This document shows positions 51,701 through 63,357 of a stretch of 64,000 nucleotides of DNA, piece after piece. Position 1 is the stretch's first letter. Each line of letters starts with the position of its first letter. Under the pieces are notes generated by a model that did not search any database, was not told the DNA's origin, and saw only the letters and a program-made list of their open reading frames with translations. The translations under genes and the position numbers were made by a program. The stretch covers positions 28,904,501-28,968,500 of the forward strand of contig NC_089039.1 of NCBI RefSeq assembly GCF_034140825.1, written 5' to 3'. This DNA comes from Oryza sativa Japonica Group (Eukaryota; Streptophyta; Magnoliopsida; Poales; Poaceae).

Positions 51701-54700
51701 TTGTTAATCCTACACCATAACTGATTGCACAATTCCAGTTCTTCCAATCTGTATATGGCATAAGATGTTTGTTTCCACCTATTGCAGAATTCGCATAATG
51801 TAGAATTAGTATAGCACCATAATTAAAAAAAACTCAAAAGGTGCAAATAAATAACTCAATATTCATGTTAATTCTCTAAATGCATGAAAATGCAGATGAA
51901 CGCCAAGATAGCAGATACCTATTGCACAAGTCATAACAAAAACAGCATTCCAGTCCAGTAATATTAAAACCAACATACAATAAACTTCAGCCTTTTAGTA
52001 TCTTTATCTGAATTTAGAAGAACATTCATCCATAGTTATTTGGATATAAGACAAAGATGCAGTCCATAGGCCTCTATCTGAATGAAAAATTTCAGGTTTC
52101 CCATGACATGCATGTATATTCTTCTGATGGTGAATAGAATGATTGAAATCCTGGTAAAAAAAAAAAAGAATGATTGAAATGAAAAGCGCCGAACTGACAT
52201 TTTAAGGGAAAACTATGTCCATATACATTAAAAAACTTTTGTTAAAAAAATTACTAGAAGAGAAAAGGAACACCAAGTGCTGCAACTATTTATTGTGTTC
52301 CCAACTTTGCATGCTCCACACCTCCAACAAATAGGCCCCTCAAAACCAGCATAAAATTTCAAAGTCCAACTCAGCTAACATAATACAAAGATGCTATTCA
52401 AAATTCACGATTGAACTTTTTTCATCTTCTGTTGATTAACTTAGGTGCTGGAGTTGAAATTTTACCAGTTGATAAACTAATCAACATCTATTTACTGAAG
52501 ACTAATGTGATTGGAAGTAATTTGGGCTTCAGACTAGAAAAACTTTACTAAGTGGCTTGTATTGCACTCCTGCACTTAAGCTCCCTTTTCTCCCGACCAA
52601 CCATGCTCCAGAGGGTAGTTCAGCAGATCCTGTCAAAAAAGAGAGAGAGAGAAGGTAATATCAGCACATGTGACCTTAGGAAAAAGTGAACTGCATATAG
52701 ACATTATTAGGGGCCTCTTCGAGGACATTGTAAAGATTGGATATTGTGGTATGTTTATAAACAGTCACATATCATCTTTAGTCATAACAATAAATCGCAT
52801 GAGAATCATAAATGATTACATACCAGGAAATGGCACAAAGGAAGACCCAAATGATAGATTCTCTGAACCGTATCTTACTCCCATGACACCATAATCCTCA
52901 GAACGCACCCTGAAAAAACTTATCTCTCTGATTCTGATGGTTTATAAATTATAAGCATATTGATTGAAATTATTCAGATGAACATTATTTGCAATCATTT
53001 ATCTATGATGTCAACAAACATAGTTGTGGAAAGCTCTAACAACTCCATGCATGATTTGCAACTGCAAACAAGATGGGGTAATCTACCTGTTTCCCATTAG
53101 TAAAGGGAATGTCCCAAACGCACCAACACGGTACTTAGGATGGTAAGCACATGACCTAACCTGCAACATTCTGGATAACAAGTTATGAGCCAAACCAGCA
53201 TCATCCACATAATTTTCATAAGTAAATAATAACTGCATTGATGATATTATCCACATAACAAGAAAGTACTTACGGGTTTGAAGTTGACACAAGAAGGTCC
53301 ACAAAGGTATGGGGATCATCTAAATCTCTAAAAAATTAGTAAAGCATTTTTATGTTAAATTATAAAGTATAGTACATAAAAATCAAGGACTGGTAATATA
53401 TATGGAATAGTAAGTACTTCTGCCAGCGAAATAGAGCATCTCCCTTTACTTGTGTTCCGTCTATTTTATCAGCAGCTGCAGACACCTAGTAATATTAAGG
53501 TAGGCAATTTTTTTTCTTTCAAAAACTAGAATTCAAGTCCATAAAAAGCATATTTATTGCACCAAGAAAAAGTCACTGAATCTGACTTCCCAGAAAGTAT
53601 CATCTTAAAATAATTTCTTGTACCAAAGATGAACAAATGCAAACGATGTTAACAATCTAAGTTAATTTATCAGTCATGAGTCATGCAATAACATTGATCC
53701 TATCAGGCCTCCCAGTAGACATAAATTTGTGCCAAAATTTAACATATAATTGGCACCAGTAGATCATAATCACCAGAACAAGCAAAAATGGTAGAGGGCA
53801 GACCTTTTCAACACAGACTTGCTTTTCCAGATTTTGGTTATAAATAACAGCAACAATGTCATTAAGTGGTATAAAAACCATGGCATGGTAACGAAAGGGA
53901 GAGATGATCTAACCTTCTTTGAGCAAAGAGTTATGAACAGAGGCAATGGTAATTGCTAGCAAAATGAAGCAACAGAAAATGACAACTATAAGAAGGGTAA
54001 AAAAAATGGTGATCCGCTTATCCTCATTTCCTCATTTCCTATTAAGCTTAGACAGAAACCATAGTACCAGAAGAACCTGAAACAACAAAATAAAATAACA
54101 TGGTAATGTCATGTCATGTTTGGCAGGATACAGTGGCAATCAAATCAACATGAGGATCCTCCAGTGGCTTCAGCATGACCCTTGAGGTCATATTCCCCGC
54201 ATGATCAAAGTAGTCCTCAAACAGATTCTGCAGCGAGAGCTTCCCAAACATTAGCTCATACGCTGGCACCGACATCCTGCATATTTAGGACCGGAACCAT
54301 TTCAGTGAATCACAACAGAAGGATCATAGGCTAACTACATAGAGACCTCTCGTCCTTTTAGGAGCATTACAATTAATCACAAGGCACACAGATTATCAGT
54401 ATATCTTATCAAAATGCTTGCGTCCGTCCAGTGTCTCAGCCAGAGATGTGCATTCCCAGCAAAAATTATCAGAATCGGAACTACAACCATAAGCAGCCGG
54501 TGTGAATGCCATTGTACATTTGCACCGACCTACAGCTTCGGTTCAGTTCAGAATGTAGAGAACGGCCAAGCGCGAGATACCACTAAACACTAATCACGAT
54601 TATTCAGCCTAGCGAGTGGGGGAACCTGCAACTACAAGGCTCTAGTTACTGAAGCGAATCGCGCATTCATGTAGAAGTAGAACACGTTTGAATCAACCGA

Positions 54701-54931
54701 GAGTGTAATAAGGCGAGCACTACCAGTGACACTAGCTCCTGACGCAAACGAGCGAGTTCGACGGATTTCGTTTAGGGAGGGAAGGTGAGAAGGGAGAAGA
54801 GGGGGGAGACCGGCGGCGGCGAAGGCGGAGGCGGCGGACCTGGTGCGGGCGGCGATGGGTGGGTAGTCGAAGAGCGGCGGGACGAGCACCATCGGCGGCG
54901 GCGGCTCCGCCTTGCTCCAGAAGATCCCCAT
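48712..54931 (-). CDS. Putative organelle outer-membrane beta-barrel-like protein, paralogue 1, 424 aa
   Basis: I do not recognise a named function. Fourteen exons: 54931-54840, 54276-54132, 53485-53418, 53327-53274, 53170-53087, 52909-52824, 52629-52549, 51778-51648, 50778-50737, 50362-50286, 50214-50124, 49707-49626, 49083-49011, 48880-48712; all GT-AG and in phase. The protein starts MGIFWSKAEPPPPMVLVPPL, with a Pro-rich leader and no clear signal peptide or long hydrophobic helix. It then has many alternating-polarity stretches rich in Gly and aromatics (YGVMGVRYGSENLSFG, AGVQYKPL, FKGKLGPSKSSVALAFKSWW, FTFSVTAVN). Near the end SYGFGIRVEDL fits the polar-x-Gly-x-x-hydrophobic pattern of a mitochondrial beta-signal, as in Tom40/VDAC-type barrels, so a membrane barrel is an inference. 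The gene is a tandem duplicate of the next one. A Stowaway MITE, a second MITE and two micro-insertions lie in introns. Confidence 0.8.
49127..49370. mobile_element. MITE in paralogue 1 intron 12
   Basis: The right end (minus strand) reads gggtgtgttcgctagttccggttgggaac. The body holds tgcgtgagagaagtg, aatcacgcgttaatggacc and tttgcaaaaagtttctatatgaaag, and the left end gaacctt/ggggagttgg. A related copy in the other orientation is at 55483-55712. Confidence 0.6.
50886..51176. mobile_element. Stowaway-type MITE in paralogue 1 intron 8
   Basis: Long inverted ends: cttcctccatctacttttgatag at 50886 and ctatcaaaagtagatggagggag to 51176, with TA flanks. It was later hit by a micro poly(A) insertion near its right end. 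Confidence 0.8.
51109..51161. repeat. Micro poly(A) insertion (minus) with 17-bp target duplication
   Basis: The words gaaatatgcccatcaaa (51109-51125) and gaaatatgcctatcaaa (51145-51161) flank a 19-nt insert that reads on the minus strand as ccaaatct plus a run of A. It lies inside the Stowaway MITE, so it is younger. Confidence 0.7.
52136..52180. repeat. Micro poly(A) insertion with 14-bp target duplication
   Basis: The word agaatgattgaaat is at 52136-52149 and 52167-52180, around cctggt plus a run of A. It lies in an intron of paralogue 1. Confidence 0.8.
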
Positions 54932-55136
54932 CTCTGACGAAGCCGAGTGCGCACGCTGCCTCTTCTTCTCCCTCTCCTTCCTTCCTGAACCCTCCTCCTC
55001 TCAGTCGGTCACTTTGAACTCTGAAATCGAAAGAGCGGTGGCTGAAATATTTCTGCTCCCATGTCACACAACTGCGCGCTACGGAATTTCGTTTCGTTTT
55101 AGATTGGAATTTAAAAGCTGCATATGCATATACTTA

Positions 55137-55480
55137 CTCCGTTTTTTAATAGATATAACCATTTATTTTATTTATTTATTTTTCAAATATATAAAATATA
55201 AATCATGCTTAAGTACATTGACTGATAAAACAACTCACAACAAAATAAATTATAATTACATAATTAAGTAAGATGAATGATCAAATGTGCCATAAATTTT
55301 TTAATAAGATAAATGATCAAATGTGTGAAAAAGATAACGACGTCATCTATTTATAATTACATAATTTTTTTTAAAGTAAGATGAATGATCAAATGTGCCA
55401 TAAATTTTTTTAATAAGATGAATGTTTAAATATGTGAAAAAAATAACGACGTCATCTATTTAAAAAACAAATGTGGTATA
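55137..55480. repeat. AT-rich block with a ~103-bp tandem duplication
   Basis: A segment holding agatgaatgatcaaatgtgccataaattttt and ataacgacgtcatctattta is repeated in succession (about 55257-55358 and 55359-55462). The left edge tactccgttttttaatagatata resembles a Stowaway-type end. Confidence 0.6.
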
Positions 55481-55482
55481 GA

Positions 55483-55712
55483 GCTATGTTCGTTACGGGA
55501 GGTTCACAACCGGAACACAGTGCGCATGGAAAACAGAGCAGTCCATTAGCGCGTGATTAATTAAGTTCTAGCTAATTTTTTTTCCCAAAAATAGATTAAT
55601 ATGATTTTTTTAAGCAACTTTCGTATAGAAACTTTTTACAAAAGCTGCACTCTTTAGCAATTTGAAAAGCATGTGCGTGAAAAACGATAGGGGGAGTTGG
55701 GAAGGGGAAAGG
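55483..55712. mobile_element. MITE, second copy of the family at 49127
   Basis: It starts near tatgttcgttacgggaggttc and ends near gggaaaggaacctca. Shared blocks include cattagcgcgtgattaatta, tcgtatagaaactttttaca and gcatgtgcgtgaaaaacg. Confidence 0.6.
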
Positions 55713-56002
55713 AACCTCAGTCTCTCTACTTGCGTGTTGCTTCAAGACATTATAATAATCAATCTATAATCAATCAACTAAATAAGTGCTGATGTTTGTT
55801 ACTTACCAAATCGCAGATATGGCTAACTTTCCCACCATATCGTAGAGAATGTCTCATTTTGTATCATTGTGTATACATACTCATAGAAAAATGCCACAAT
55901 ATTCACTATGAGAAAAAAATGCAGGTATTTTTTTTAAAAAAAAAGTAAAACGAGACATTAAGCTATATTGAAGTTCCTACACCAAAGAATGGAAATTATA
56001 TG

Positions 56003-56052
56003 ATTACAATATCTTGTCTATTGGAATATAGTTACAATATCTTGTCTATTGG
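56003..56052. repeat. 28-bp tandem duplication over the paralogue 2 stop codon
   Basis: The 21-bp word ttacaatatcttgtctattgg is at 56004-56024 and 56032-56052. The coding copy is 56032-56052; the other lies in the 3' UTR. Confidence 0.85.
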
Positions 56053-59000
56053 CTTCAACCCTGTAGGCAAATTGTCATAATTGCCTGAATCAATGTCCGG
56101 CTGAAATATGTACTTCTTCCCTAGCTTCTTTAAAAACCGGGGTTCCACATCCTCTTTGTTTTGTGTGACAATCACATAGTTCGAATAAGCCATTTGATAA
56201 CTGCATCCCAATAAGATAGCAAATATTATTATCAATATTGTAACATATTAGCAATATTATCTTGTGGTAGATAAAAAAAAACCTGGGCTCTTTAAGATCC
56301 TCAATGGAAATCCCAAATCCATATGATCCTGTCCCCTTCAAATGATCATACATAGCTGCAAAAAGAAATATTATGGAGCCATTATGAACAATTTAAACAA
56401 CATCATTTCCTATTATAACGAGCCACATATAATATATGAGCATCTCAAACCCCCAAATATGAGGTTTTACTTATTGAGAAAAAACTTGAATACTATAGCA
56501 CTTGATGTAAGAGAAACAAAAGGGGGGGTATGTGGGGATATTTAGATTACGAATCTTCGATTGTTAATCTTTCAAATATAAATTGCTAATATTAAAAGAG
56601 AATTTCTATCTCCCTATTGGGAAACATAAAATTCTCATTGAAACCAAAATAGAGGGGAACAAAAAGAGATATTTAAGTGAGGGTAAAAAAAACACAGAAC
56701 TTTTAAAGCGTAATTTAATGTTGAAGTGTCCATGAATCTTGTTGTGATAACTTTCCCCTTGCAAATAAAATTGTTGCTAGCTAAAATTAGAAGGTCTACA
56801 AACCTGTGAAGCTAAATGTAAAGAATGGTCTCCACCAAGATTTCATTGCCAAAGCCATGGAAGATTTGGAGGGACCTAACTTTCCCTGTTGAGAAAATAG
56901 AAATAGTGTCACCACAAATAAATGAAAATACCAACCTAAGCATAAGGGTTAATTTCATCTTTACTCTCAATACACCTTGTGAGTTGTGAACCATTCAATA
57001 ATCCTTATAAAATGAGTAGTGGGGGTACCACCACCACCTAACTATCAACTCTCAAATTTTTTTAAGAAAAAGAGATGACATATGGGGGTTAGAGGACCCA
57101 TATGTCAACTACTTCCACCAACTCTCTACTTTTTGTGAGAGAGTGTGAAGCTAAAAAGATCCACACGTGAGTAACAAATATGTACAATAATTAAGAGATG
57201 GTAATAACACATTAATGATAACTTAATAATTAAAATCTCATTGCAACGCACGAGTAATATGCTAGTTTATTATAAATTTAAAAGAAAATTTTAAAATATG
57301 TTTAGCAGAGAAGTCCTACAAAACTTTGCCACCAAGTAGCATGTGAGCCGCCTCTTTTCTTTTTAATAGATTTTTTGAAATTTCCTTCATCCATTAAGGT
57401 ATTCTCTAATAAATTTTATTTTATTAATGCATAAATGATATGAAAAATAACTGACCTTTACTAGAAAGTTCTTACTAGCCTGCCAACTTGCAGCTACCTG
57501 GAATGAGGGATTGCTAGCATTTTCTTTCGCCTTGTCTTTATCCAAGCTAAGGCTCAAAAAAAAGGGATTAGTTAATATAATTGATGCGTAATTCAGAAAA
57601 TTATCTTAATTTTTATGTTTACCTTGTGGCTAACTCAAGCCCAAAGTCAACAAAGTTCGTGGTTCCGATAATGTGTTCTTCTTCACGGGGATTCATTACC
57701 TAATAGACAATTAGACATACACAATGCAGATTGTTGTCAAGATTCAATATGTCCTAGTTACATTAAAATGATTAATAAATAAAATAACTTAGCGTTTCAA
57801 CTCATGAATCTTCATAACTTAGTGTCCTATATCCTATAATATCAGTTTTGTATAGTTTTTAGTTGTATCATAATGGCACAATGCAATTTTTTTTTTGAAA
57901 AGAGTGCACAATGCAATGGCTTCCTAGAGGTGCAAAGATAATGAAAGCAAAAAAAAAAGGGGGGGTACTAAAACAGTATGCACGAGGGAATATAGTAAGC
58001 AAAATTATCTATTTTGAAAACATGTAAAGTGGCATTGCTATCTCAGATTCTTCTTTCTCCATTGAAATGCACCTGCATGCACATCTTATAATCTGAATAT
58101 GCATCGAACCAAAAAAGGATGGAAATTATTTGGTCAGGTGCACACAGTATACAACAATTTACATTTCATCCTAGAAAGAATAGTGCTAAAACAAATAAGC
58201 TAATCCTTAACATGCTGCTAGAACCTAGAGCACATTGATGAGCGCAACAGAATGGGTAATCCTTTAAATAAATTGAGAAAACATGAAGCATTTTTATGGA
58301 ACATAGACTAAATTAAAAATTCCATACCCTTCTCTGAACAACGAAGTGCTGATAGAACGATGCAACTAGCTGCACATCAAGGAAAAGAAAATGACATCAC
58401 ACATGAGATTCAAAAGATAAATATTGTTGCAATTGAGATTGAGATAAGATCAAATTACGGCAGGTTATCAAGTTTTTCTTAGCAGCGAACAAATATAATT
58501 GTTGTTATTTTAGATAATAGATCATTGCTTCCTTCCCAACAGAGTCAAGGTTAGGAAGAAACAAGACATCAGGCCCATAGTTTCATGACATTGTTCGGTG
58601 TTTCGTTATTCAACATGGAGGTATAGATAATCGTGCGGATATGAAATTCTTGTGTATAAACACATGTGCATACATATACTGAGACTGATGACATGAATAG
58701 TCACATTTTTAGTGCGGCAGAACTAAAACTAAAAGATGCCTTAATAACATGCACAAGGTATCCATCAAAAACATGCTATTTCGATAATCTTGTCAAAATA
58801 TCCTAACAACTGCAATATAGTACAAACTATGTGAAGCTCTGTTATCAAATAATGAGAACAATAATGGCAAACCTGTGTATTTCTGACAAGCTCTAGAGAA
58901 AAATTGAATGAAGGGCTGAGTGGGCTAGTTGAGCCCATACCATAACTAATTGCACAATTCCAGTTCTTCAAGTCTGTCAAAGGCACAGGATGCATGCTTT

Positions 59001-60688
59001 CACCTGCTAGAGTATTTATGAATGAAAAAGAGAGAATCAAATACAACAACATAATGCCATAAACTTTTAAAAGTTTATAAAAGGGGAAATCAACATCTAA
59101 TTATTTGAAGGCCTTATTTGAATGCAAGGAAAGGACAACTTTTTAACATATAAGCATATGTAATGCCTCAAAACTCATGAGAGATAAGGGGGAAAATTCT
59201 TAAGTTTCATTAGGCTACTCTTCCTATGATCCGTTAAGGTTTAGTAACTCGCACTCACAGAGTGGCTTGTATTGTATCCCTGCGCTTATATTCCCTTTCC
59301 TGCCAACTAACCATGCACCGTAGGGTACTTGACCAGATACTGCAAAGAAAATATTATGTTGTGACAATATGTAAGAATATCATTAGAGCTTGACTTAAAC
59401 ATATTGATTTAAAATTGAGACAGCTGATCTACTTGGCTGCATATTATTTTCATTCTCCAAGTCCAAATAAGTTAGAATTAGAACTATGAGTAATTACATA
59501 CAAGCAAACGGCAGAAAGGATGCCCCAATAGACAGATTCTCTGAACCATATCTTAAACCCATAATACCATAATCTCCTTCTGAACAGTCCCTACAAATAA
59601 ATAAATAAATAAATTTAACCATGTCATTTTTATGGGTTCAATGCATATTGATAGAAATCAATAATGAGAATATCAGAATTATTGGTAGCATATAGTGGAA
59701 AAGTATAACACCTATGCATGATCTGCGACCATAAACAAGATATGGCCTACCTGTTTGCCTTAAGTAAAGGGAATGTTCCAAATGCACCAATTCGATACTT
59801 AGGATAGTAAGCACACGACCTCAGCTGCACCATGCTGGATAAAAAAGTTATAAGCGAAATCAACATTATCTATGCACCATTTAGGATATAAGTTTCAACA
59901 TAAATGTCAATCCAACAAGAAAATGCTTACGGTTTTGGTGTTGACAAATGAAGGTCCATAAAGGTATTTGGATCATCCAAATATCTGTAAAGTAATTCAG
60001 TTGAGCCATTTTTTGTTTAGAGTAAATGCTTAGAATAGTAACAAAGTGGCATAGAAATCTGGAAATAATGAAGCTTTAGTAAACTATGCAATAATAACCA
60101 CCTCTGCCAGCGAAACAGAGCCTCACCACCCGTTGTAGTCATCTAGTAAAGCCGAGTTAAGAAAAAAAAATACATTGCAATAACGTAGGAGGAAAAAAAA
60201 ACCGGTAAAAACATCATAACAAACAGAGAAGAAAAAAACGTTATTGATAATCCACGTTTCGCACAAAATTTCACCGAAATAAAAAGGAACCAGATCAAAG
60301 ATCATCACAATGCTAACAAAACGAAAAAAAGTCAATGTTCGAATGGATACTTTGGCGGTCAAATCAACATGAGAATCAACCAGTGGCCTCAACATAATCA
60401 TCCCTGAGGTTATGCTCCCAACTTGATCGAAGTAATCGTCAAACAGGCTCCGCCGCTGGAGCTTCCCGAACATGACCTCGTACGCCGGCACCGCCATCCT
60501 GCCCAAACAATGCCAACCACACTTCAGCTCCATAAAAAAGACAACCAAATTCGTCGATGAATGCAAGCAATCTGAGTAGTAGAAGATCGCGGAGATGTTG
60601 GTGACCTGGTGCGGGCGGCGGCGGCGGGAAATGTGAAGGGCGGCGGCACCAGCACCATCGCCGGCGGCATCTCGTCGTACCGCCGCAT
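56032..60688 (-). CDS. Putative organelle outer-membrane beta-barrel-like protein, paralogue 2, 414 aa
   Basis: Tandem duplicate of the gene at 48712-54931, with the same 14-exon plan: 60688-60606, 60498-60351, 60142-60102, 59984-59931, 59834-59751, 59590-59502, 59339-59259, 59003-58873, 58369-58328, 57699-57623, 57546-57456, 56885-56804, 56355-56283, 56200-56032. Exons 4, 5 and 7-14 have exactly the same lengths as in paralogue 1. The start MRRYDEMPPAMVLVPPPFTF differs from paralogue 1 (MGIFWSK), and exon 3 is 27 bases shorter. Shared blocks include FDDYFDQ, DPNTFMDLHLSTPKP, RSCAYYPKYRIGAFGTFPLL, YGIMGLRYGSENLS, AFRW/ALFRWQ, FTFSFTAMYDHLKGTGSYGFGI and DSGNYDNLPTGLKPIDKIL. The C-terminal GSYGFGISIEDL again resembles a beta-signal. 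Function is not assigned; the barrel is inferred. It is divergent from the PEX14-like gene with about 340 bp between start codons. Confidence 0.8.
56958..57265 (+). mobile_element. Possible short Helitron in paralogue 2 intron
   Basis: The 3' end tgcaacgcacgagtaatatgCTAG (to 57265) followed by T is a typical rice Helitron end. A candidate 5' end is A|TCTTTACTCTCAATACACC at 56958. Confidence 0.5.
57876..57917. repeat. Micro poly(A) insertion (minus) with 12-bp target duplication
   Basis: The word gcacaatgcaat is at 57876-57887 and 57906-57917. The insert reads on the minus strand actcttttcaaaaaaaaa. It lies in an intron of paralogue 2. Confidence 0.8.
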
Positions 60689-61029
60689 CGTGCTCCTCCT
60701 CCCCTGCAAATCGATCTCGCTTCCAAACTAACCAAGCGGCCGCCGCTGCTGATAAGTCCTTTTTCCTTTTCCTTTTCGCCTTCGTTTTCGCGCTCGCGGT
60801 TGATCTCTCCCGGCCTTGTACGCCACCCGCGTCCTCCCCCATCCTTTCTTGCCAAACAAGCCTGGCCTGCAACCATGGGCCCGGCCCATGTAGGCCCACA
60901 AATGTGGGCCTGCGGCTATGGGCCAGGCCTGTCTGAGCCCACATAAATGGGCCCACATGTCAGGCTCCTCTCCTCGGTTCGTCTAGTCGTCTTCCTACTC
61001 TCCTCCGATCTCCAATTCTTATCCAACCC
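60689..61029. promoter_or_regulatory. Divergent promoter with clustered GGCCCA/TGGGCC elements
   Basis: Between 60875 and 60960 there are at least eight GGCCCA/TGGGCC words, several in overlapping palindromes (gggcccggccca, ggcccacaaatgtgggcc). These site II-like elements are common in plant promoters of organelle and housekeeping genes and often drive both directions. No TATA box is seen. Confidence 0.6.
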
Positions 61030-63357
61030 ATGGTGCTTGGCTCCCCGGAAGTCGGGATGGAGGATTCGTCGGCGACTCACCTCTCCGACGAGGTGCAGGA
61101 TCCAGGTTCGATCCATAATCTTACTTGCTTTCGTCGCCACTTGGTAGTGAAGCTCTAGTTAGTCTGTAGTTAGGGTTGTGATTTGTGAAGGGAAGCAAAA
61201 TCAGTAGCTCGATACCTAATCGATGAACTCCATGCTTGCCATGGCTCTAGGTCGAGGAAGCTCAGATGCTTCTGTTCGTACTTCTTTGCGAGATTCGACA
61301 GGAAAGGAGGCTGTTGCGGCCGTTGAACCGGTGAGGGAGGAGCTGGTTCAGAGCGCGGTCGGTTTTCTGAAACACCCAAAGGTAGTGGCCTCTTCTGATG
61401 TCCAGAGGCGTTCTTTCCTTGAGAAGAAAGGGCTCACCGTGGATGAAATCGATGAGGCATTTCGACGTTTACTTGTAAGATTTGTTCTTTTCGCTGCCTT
61501 GTCGGCTCTTCTTTTTTTCAGAGCAGGGGTGAATCACTGGTGGTTCTGACTTGATTAATTTCTCTAACTTAGTTTCTGCAATTTTCAGAGCCCATCTTCA
61601 AACTCCATGAGTCCAAATTATTGCACATATCAAGGTATGCTGTGGTCACCTGTCAAGATTGTTGATTAGGTGATGGTGTTGTTCTGTGTGATTGGTCACT
61701 CCAAATGAACTTCCCCTCTTTAGGTTTATATATGCACAACGGTGCTCTAAAGTGTAAATGGCTTCATCAAGACATGTCTAATGACATCGCCTTGTGTTTT
61801 CCTTCATTTTTCAGGGGTATCTGATCATTCTTCAAAAATCACACAGGTCAGCTAAAAAGTACAGAAAAATGTTTTTTTCAGTCCACACTTGGTATCGATC
61901 ATGCATTATGATGTTTATGTTGCAAGCTTTAAGTTATCCCTTTCTCTTTGCCACAGGAGAATCCTTCAACAGTTACAAAATGTATGGATGATGATTCAGG
62001 TTTGCTCATGCTGCCTTTCCATGAGTCATGTTGACTAATTTATCCATGTTTTCTAATTCTGTTGTTCCTTCTTGCTTTTATAGGGAGACCTGAGCCTGAA
62101 ACTGAATCTGTGGATCCTGTGGTGCCTCGCCACCCAAAATCATATATGGAGGTCAGCTATATTGAGCATCACCTTTTTTTTTTCCTGTCACTCTAGCATG
62201 AGCGTAGAATCGATGTGTTTTTCTTTACTCCTAAGCATGCTACTTGAATATTTACCAATGAAGTTTAGAGTGTACAGTTGTTACTGACTGTATCGTGTTG
62301 CACGATCTATGATTCTAGTAGTCTGTAAGTGAACGCAAGTTACATTTGCTTGTGCTGGTGAAAGGTCATTCAAGAGTCAAGACTACCTTGCTAGGAAGTG
62401 CGCTTTCTTAATAGTTTTAGATATAAACTTGAGCACTCCTTCATCCACTTTAATCGCTAAGTGCAGCTCAATGCTTTGCTGGCATGCACAGTAGATTTTT
62501 CTTCCTTCTTTTGATGTACCATATACTGGACATTGGAGGGCAACTCATCAACATGTTTTATATATTTTGGGGATTATCTATTGTATGATGGTGCAAGTAA
62601 TTTTAGTGTGCTCTTATTAAAGTATTAGGACAAAAACAACTTATCAGCCAGAAAGTTTTATTATTTTTTTGGATTTAATGTTGTGATGATGAGTAAGGAA
62701 TATTAAAGTATGCAGATTCTGTTGCTGAACCAAAAATTAGCTCTTAACTGTCATACTGGATTTGACACTTGACAGATCATGGAAATGATACAAAGGGGAG
62801 AGCGGCCAGATGATATACAGGTATATCTGAGTTTATGCTTGTCAAGTTGACTTTGTGACCTTATCGTTTCTGTTTCAATATAGGACATTAATGATGACCC
62901 TCCAAACCCTTATCAACCAATCTCGGAATCCCGCATGGCACCAAAGCCCAAGGTTTGTAGTTTTACATTTCCAGCTAAACAAACCTTTAGTAGTATAGGA
63001 TGTAGTTCTTTTGTTAGCATGATAGAAAGTATGTACATGTACGTAGGGACTACAACCAGCATTTTATGCTGAAATTAGAGTAACTTCATGCTAGGCTGTT
63101 TTCGGACAACACAGTTCACTCACGTTTATTTTGTCGGTAAACAGCCATGGGAAAAGCAGGGTCAAGAAAGTTCCATCTGGGAGTTGAAATCTCAGTCAAT
63201 GGACACCATCGAATCGAGATCAGAAATTCAACTTGACAGCGCCAACCAATTTACTGAAACGGAGAATAGATCAAATCAAGGGGACTCACTATTGCTGGAA
63301 GAAACGGTTGCAGGTTCTGAAGCTCACACAGATGATGCTGCCTCGACAAAGTCGTAA
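61030..63357 (+). CDS. Short PEX14-like protein, 271 aa, lacking membrane and coiled-coil regions
   Basis: PEX14 is the peroxisomal docking protein for the PEX5 import receptor. Exons: 61030-61105, 61251-61474, 61589-61634, 61815-61846, 61957-61999, 62084-62151, 62776-62820, 62884-62952, 63145-63357; all GT-AG and in phase. The PEX14 N-terminal domain is at about 53-99 (EPVREELVQSAVGFLKHPKV, RRSFLEKKGLTVDEIDEAFRR), which binds PEX5/PEX19-type helices in known homologues. The plant PEX14 C-terminal block follows at about 155-203 (HPKSYMEIMEMIQRGERPDD, INDDPPNPYQPIS, PKPKPWE). Full-length plant PEX14 is about 500 aa with a membrane segment and coiled coil between these; here that stretch is only about 55 residues with no hydrophobic helix. 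A second in-frame ATG at 61057 is an alternative start. It is either a soluble PEX14 paralogue or a form missing exons. Confidence 0.85.
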
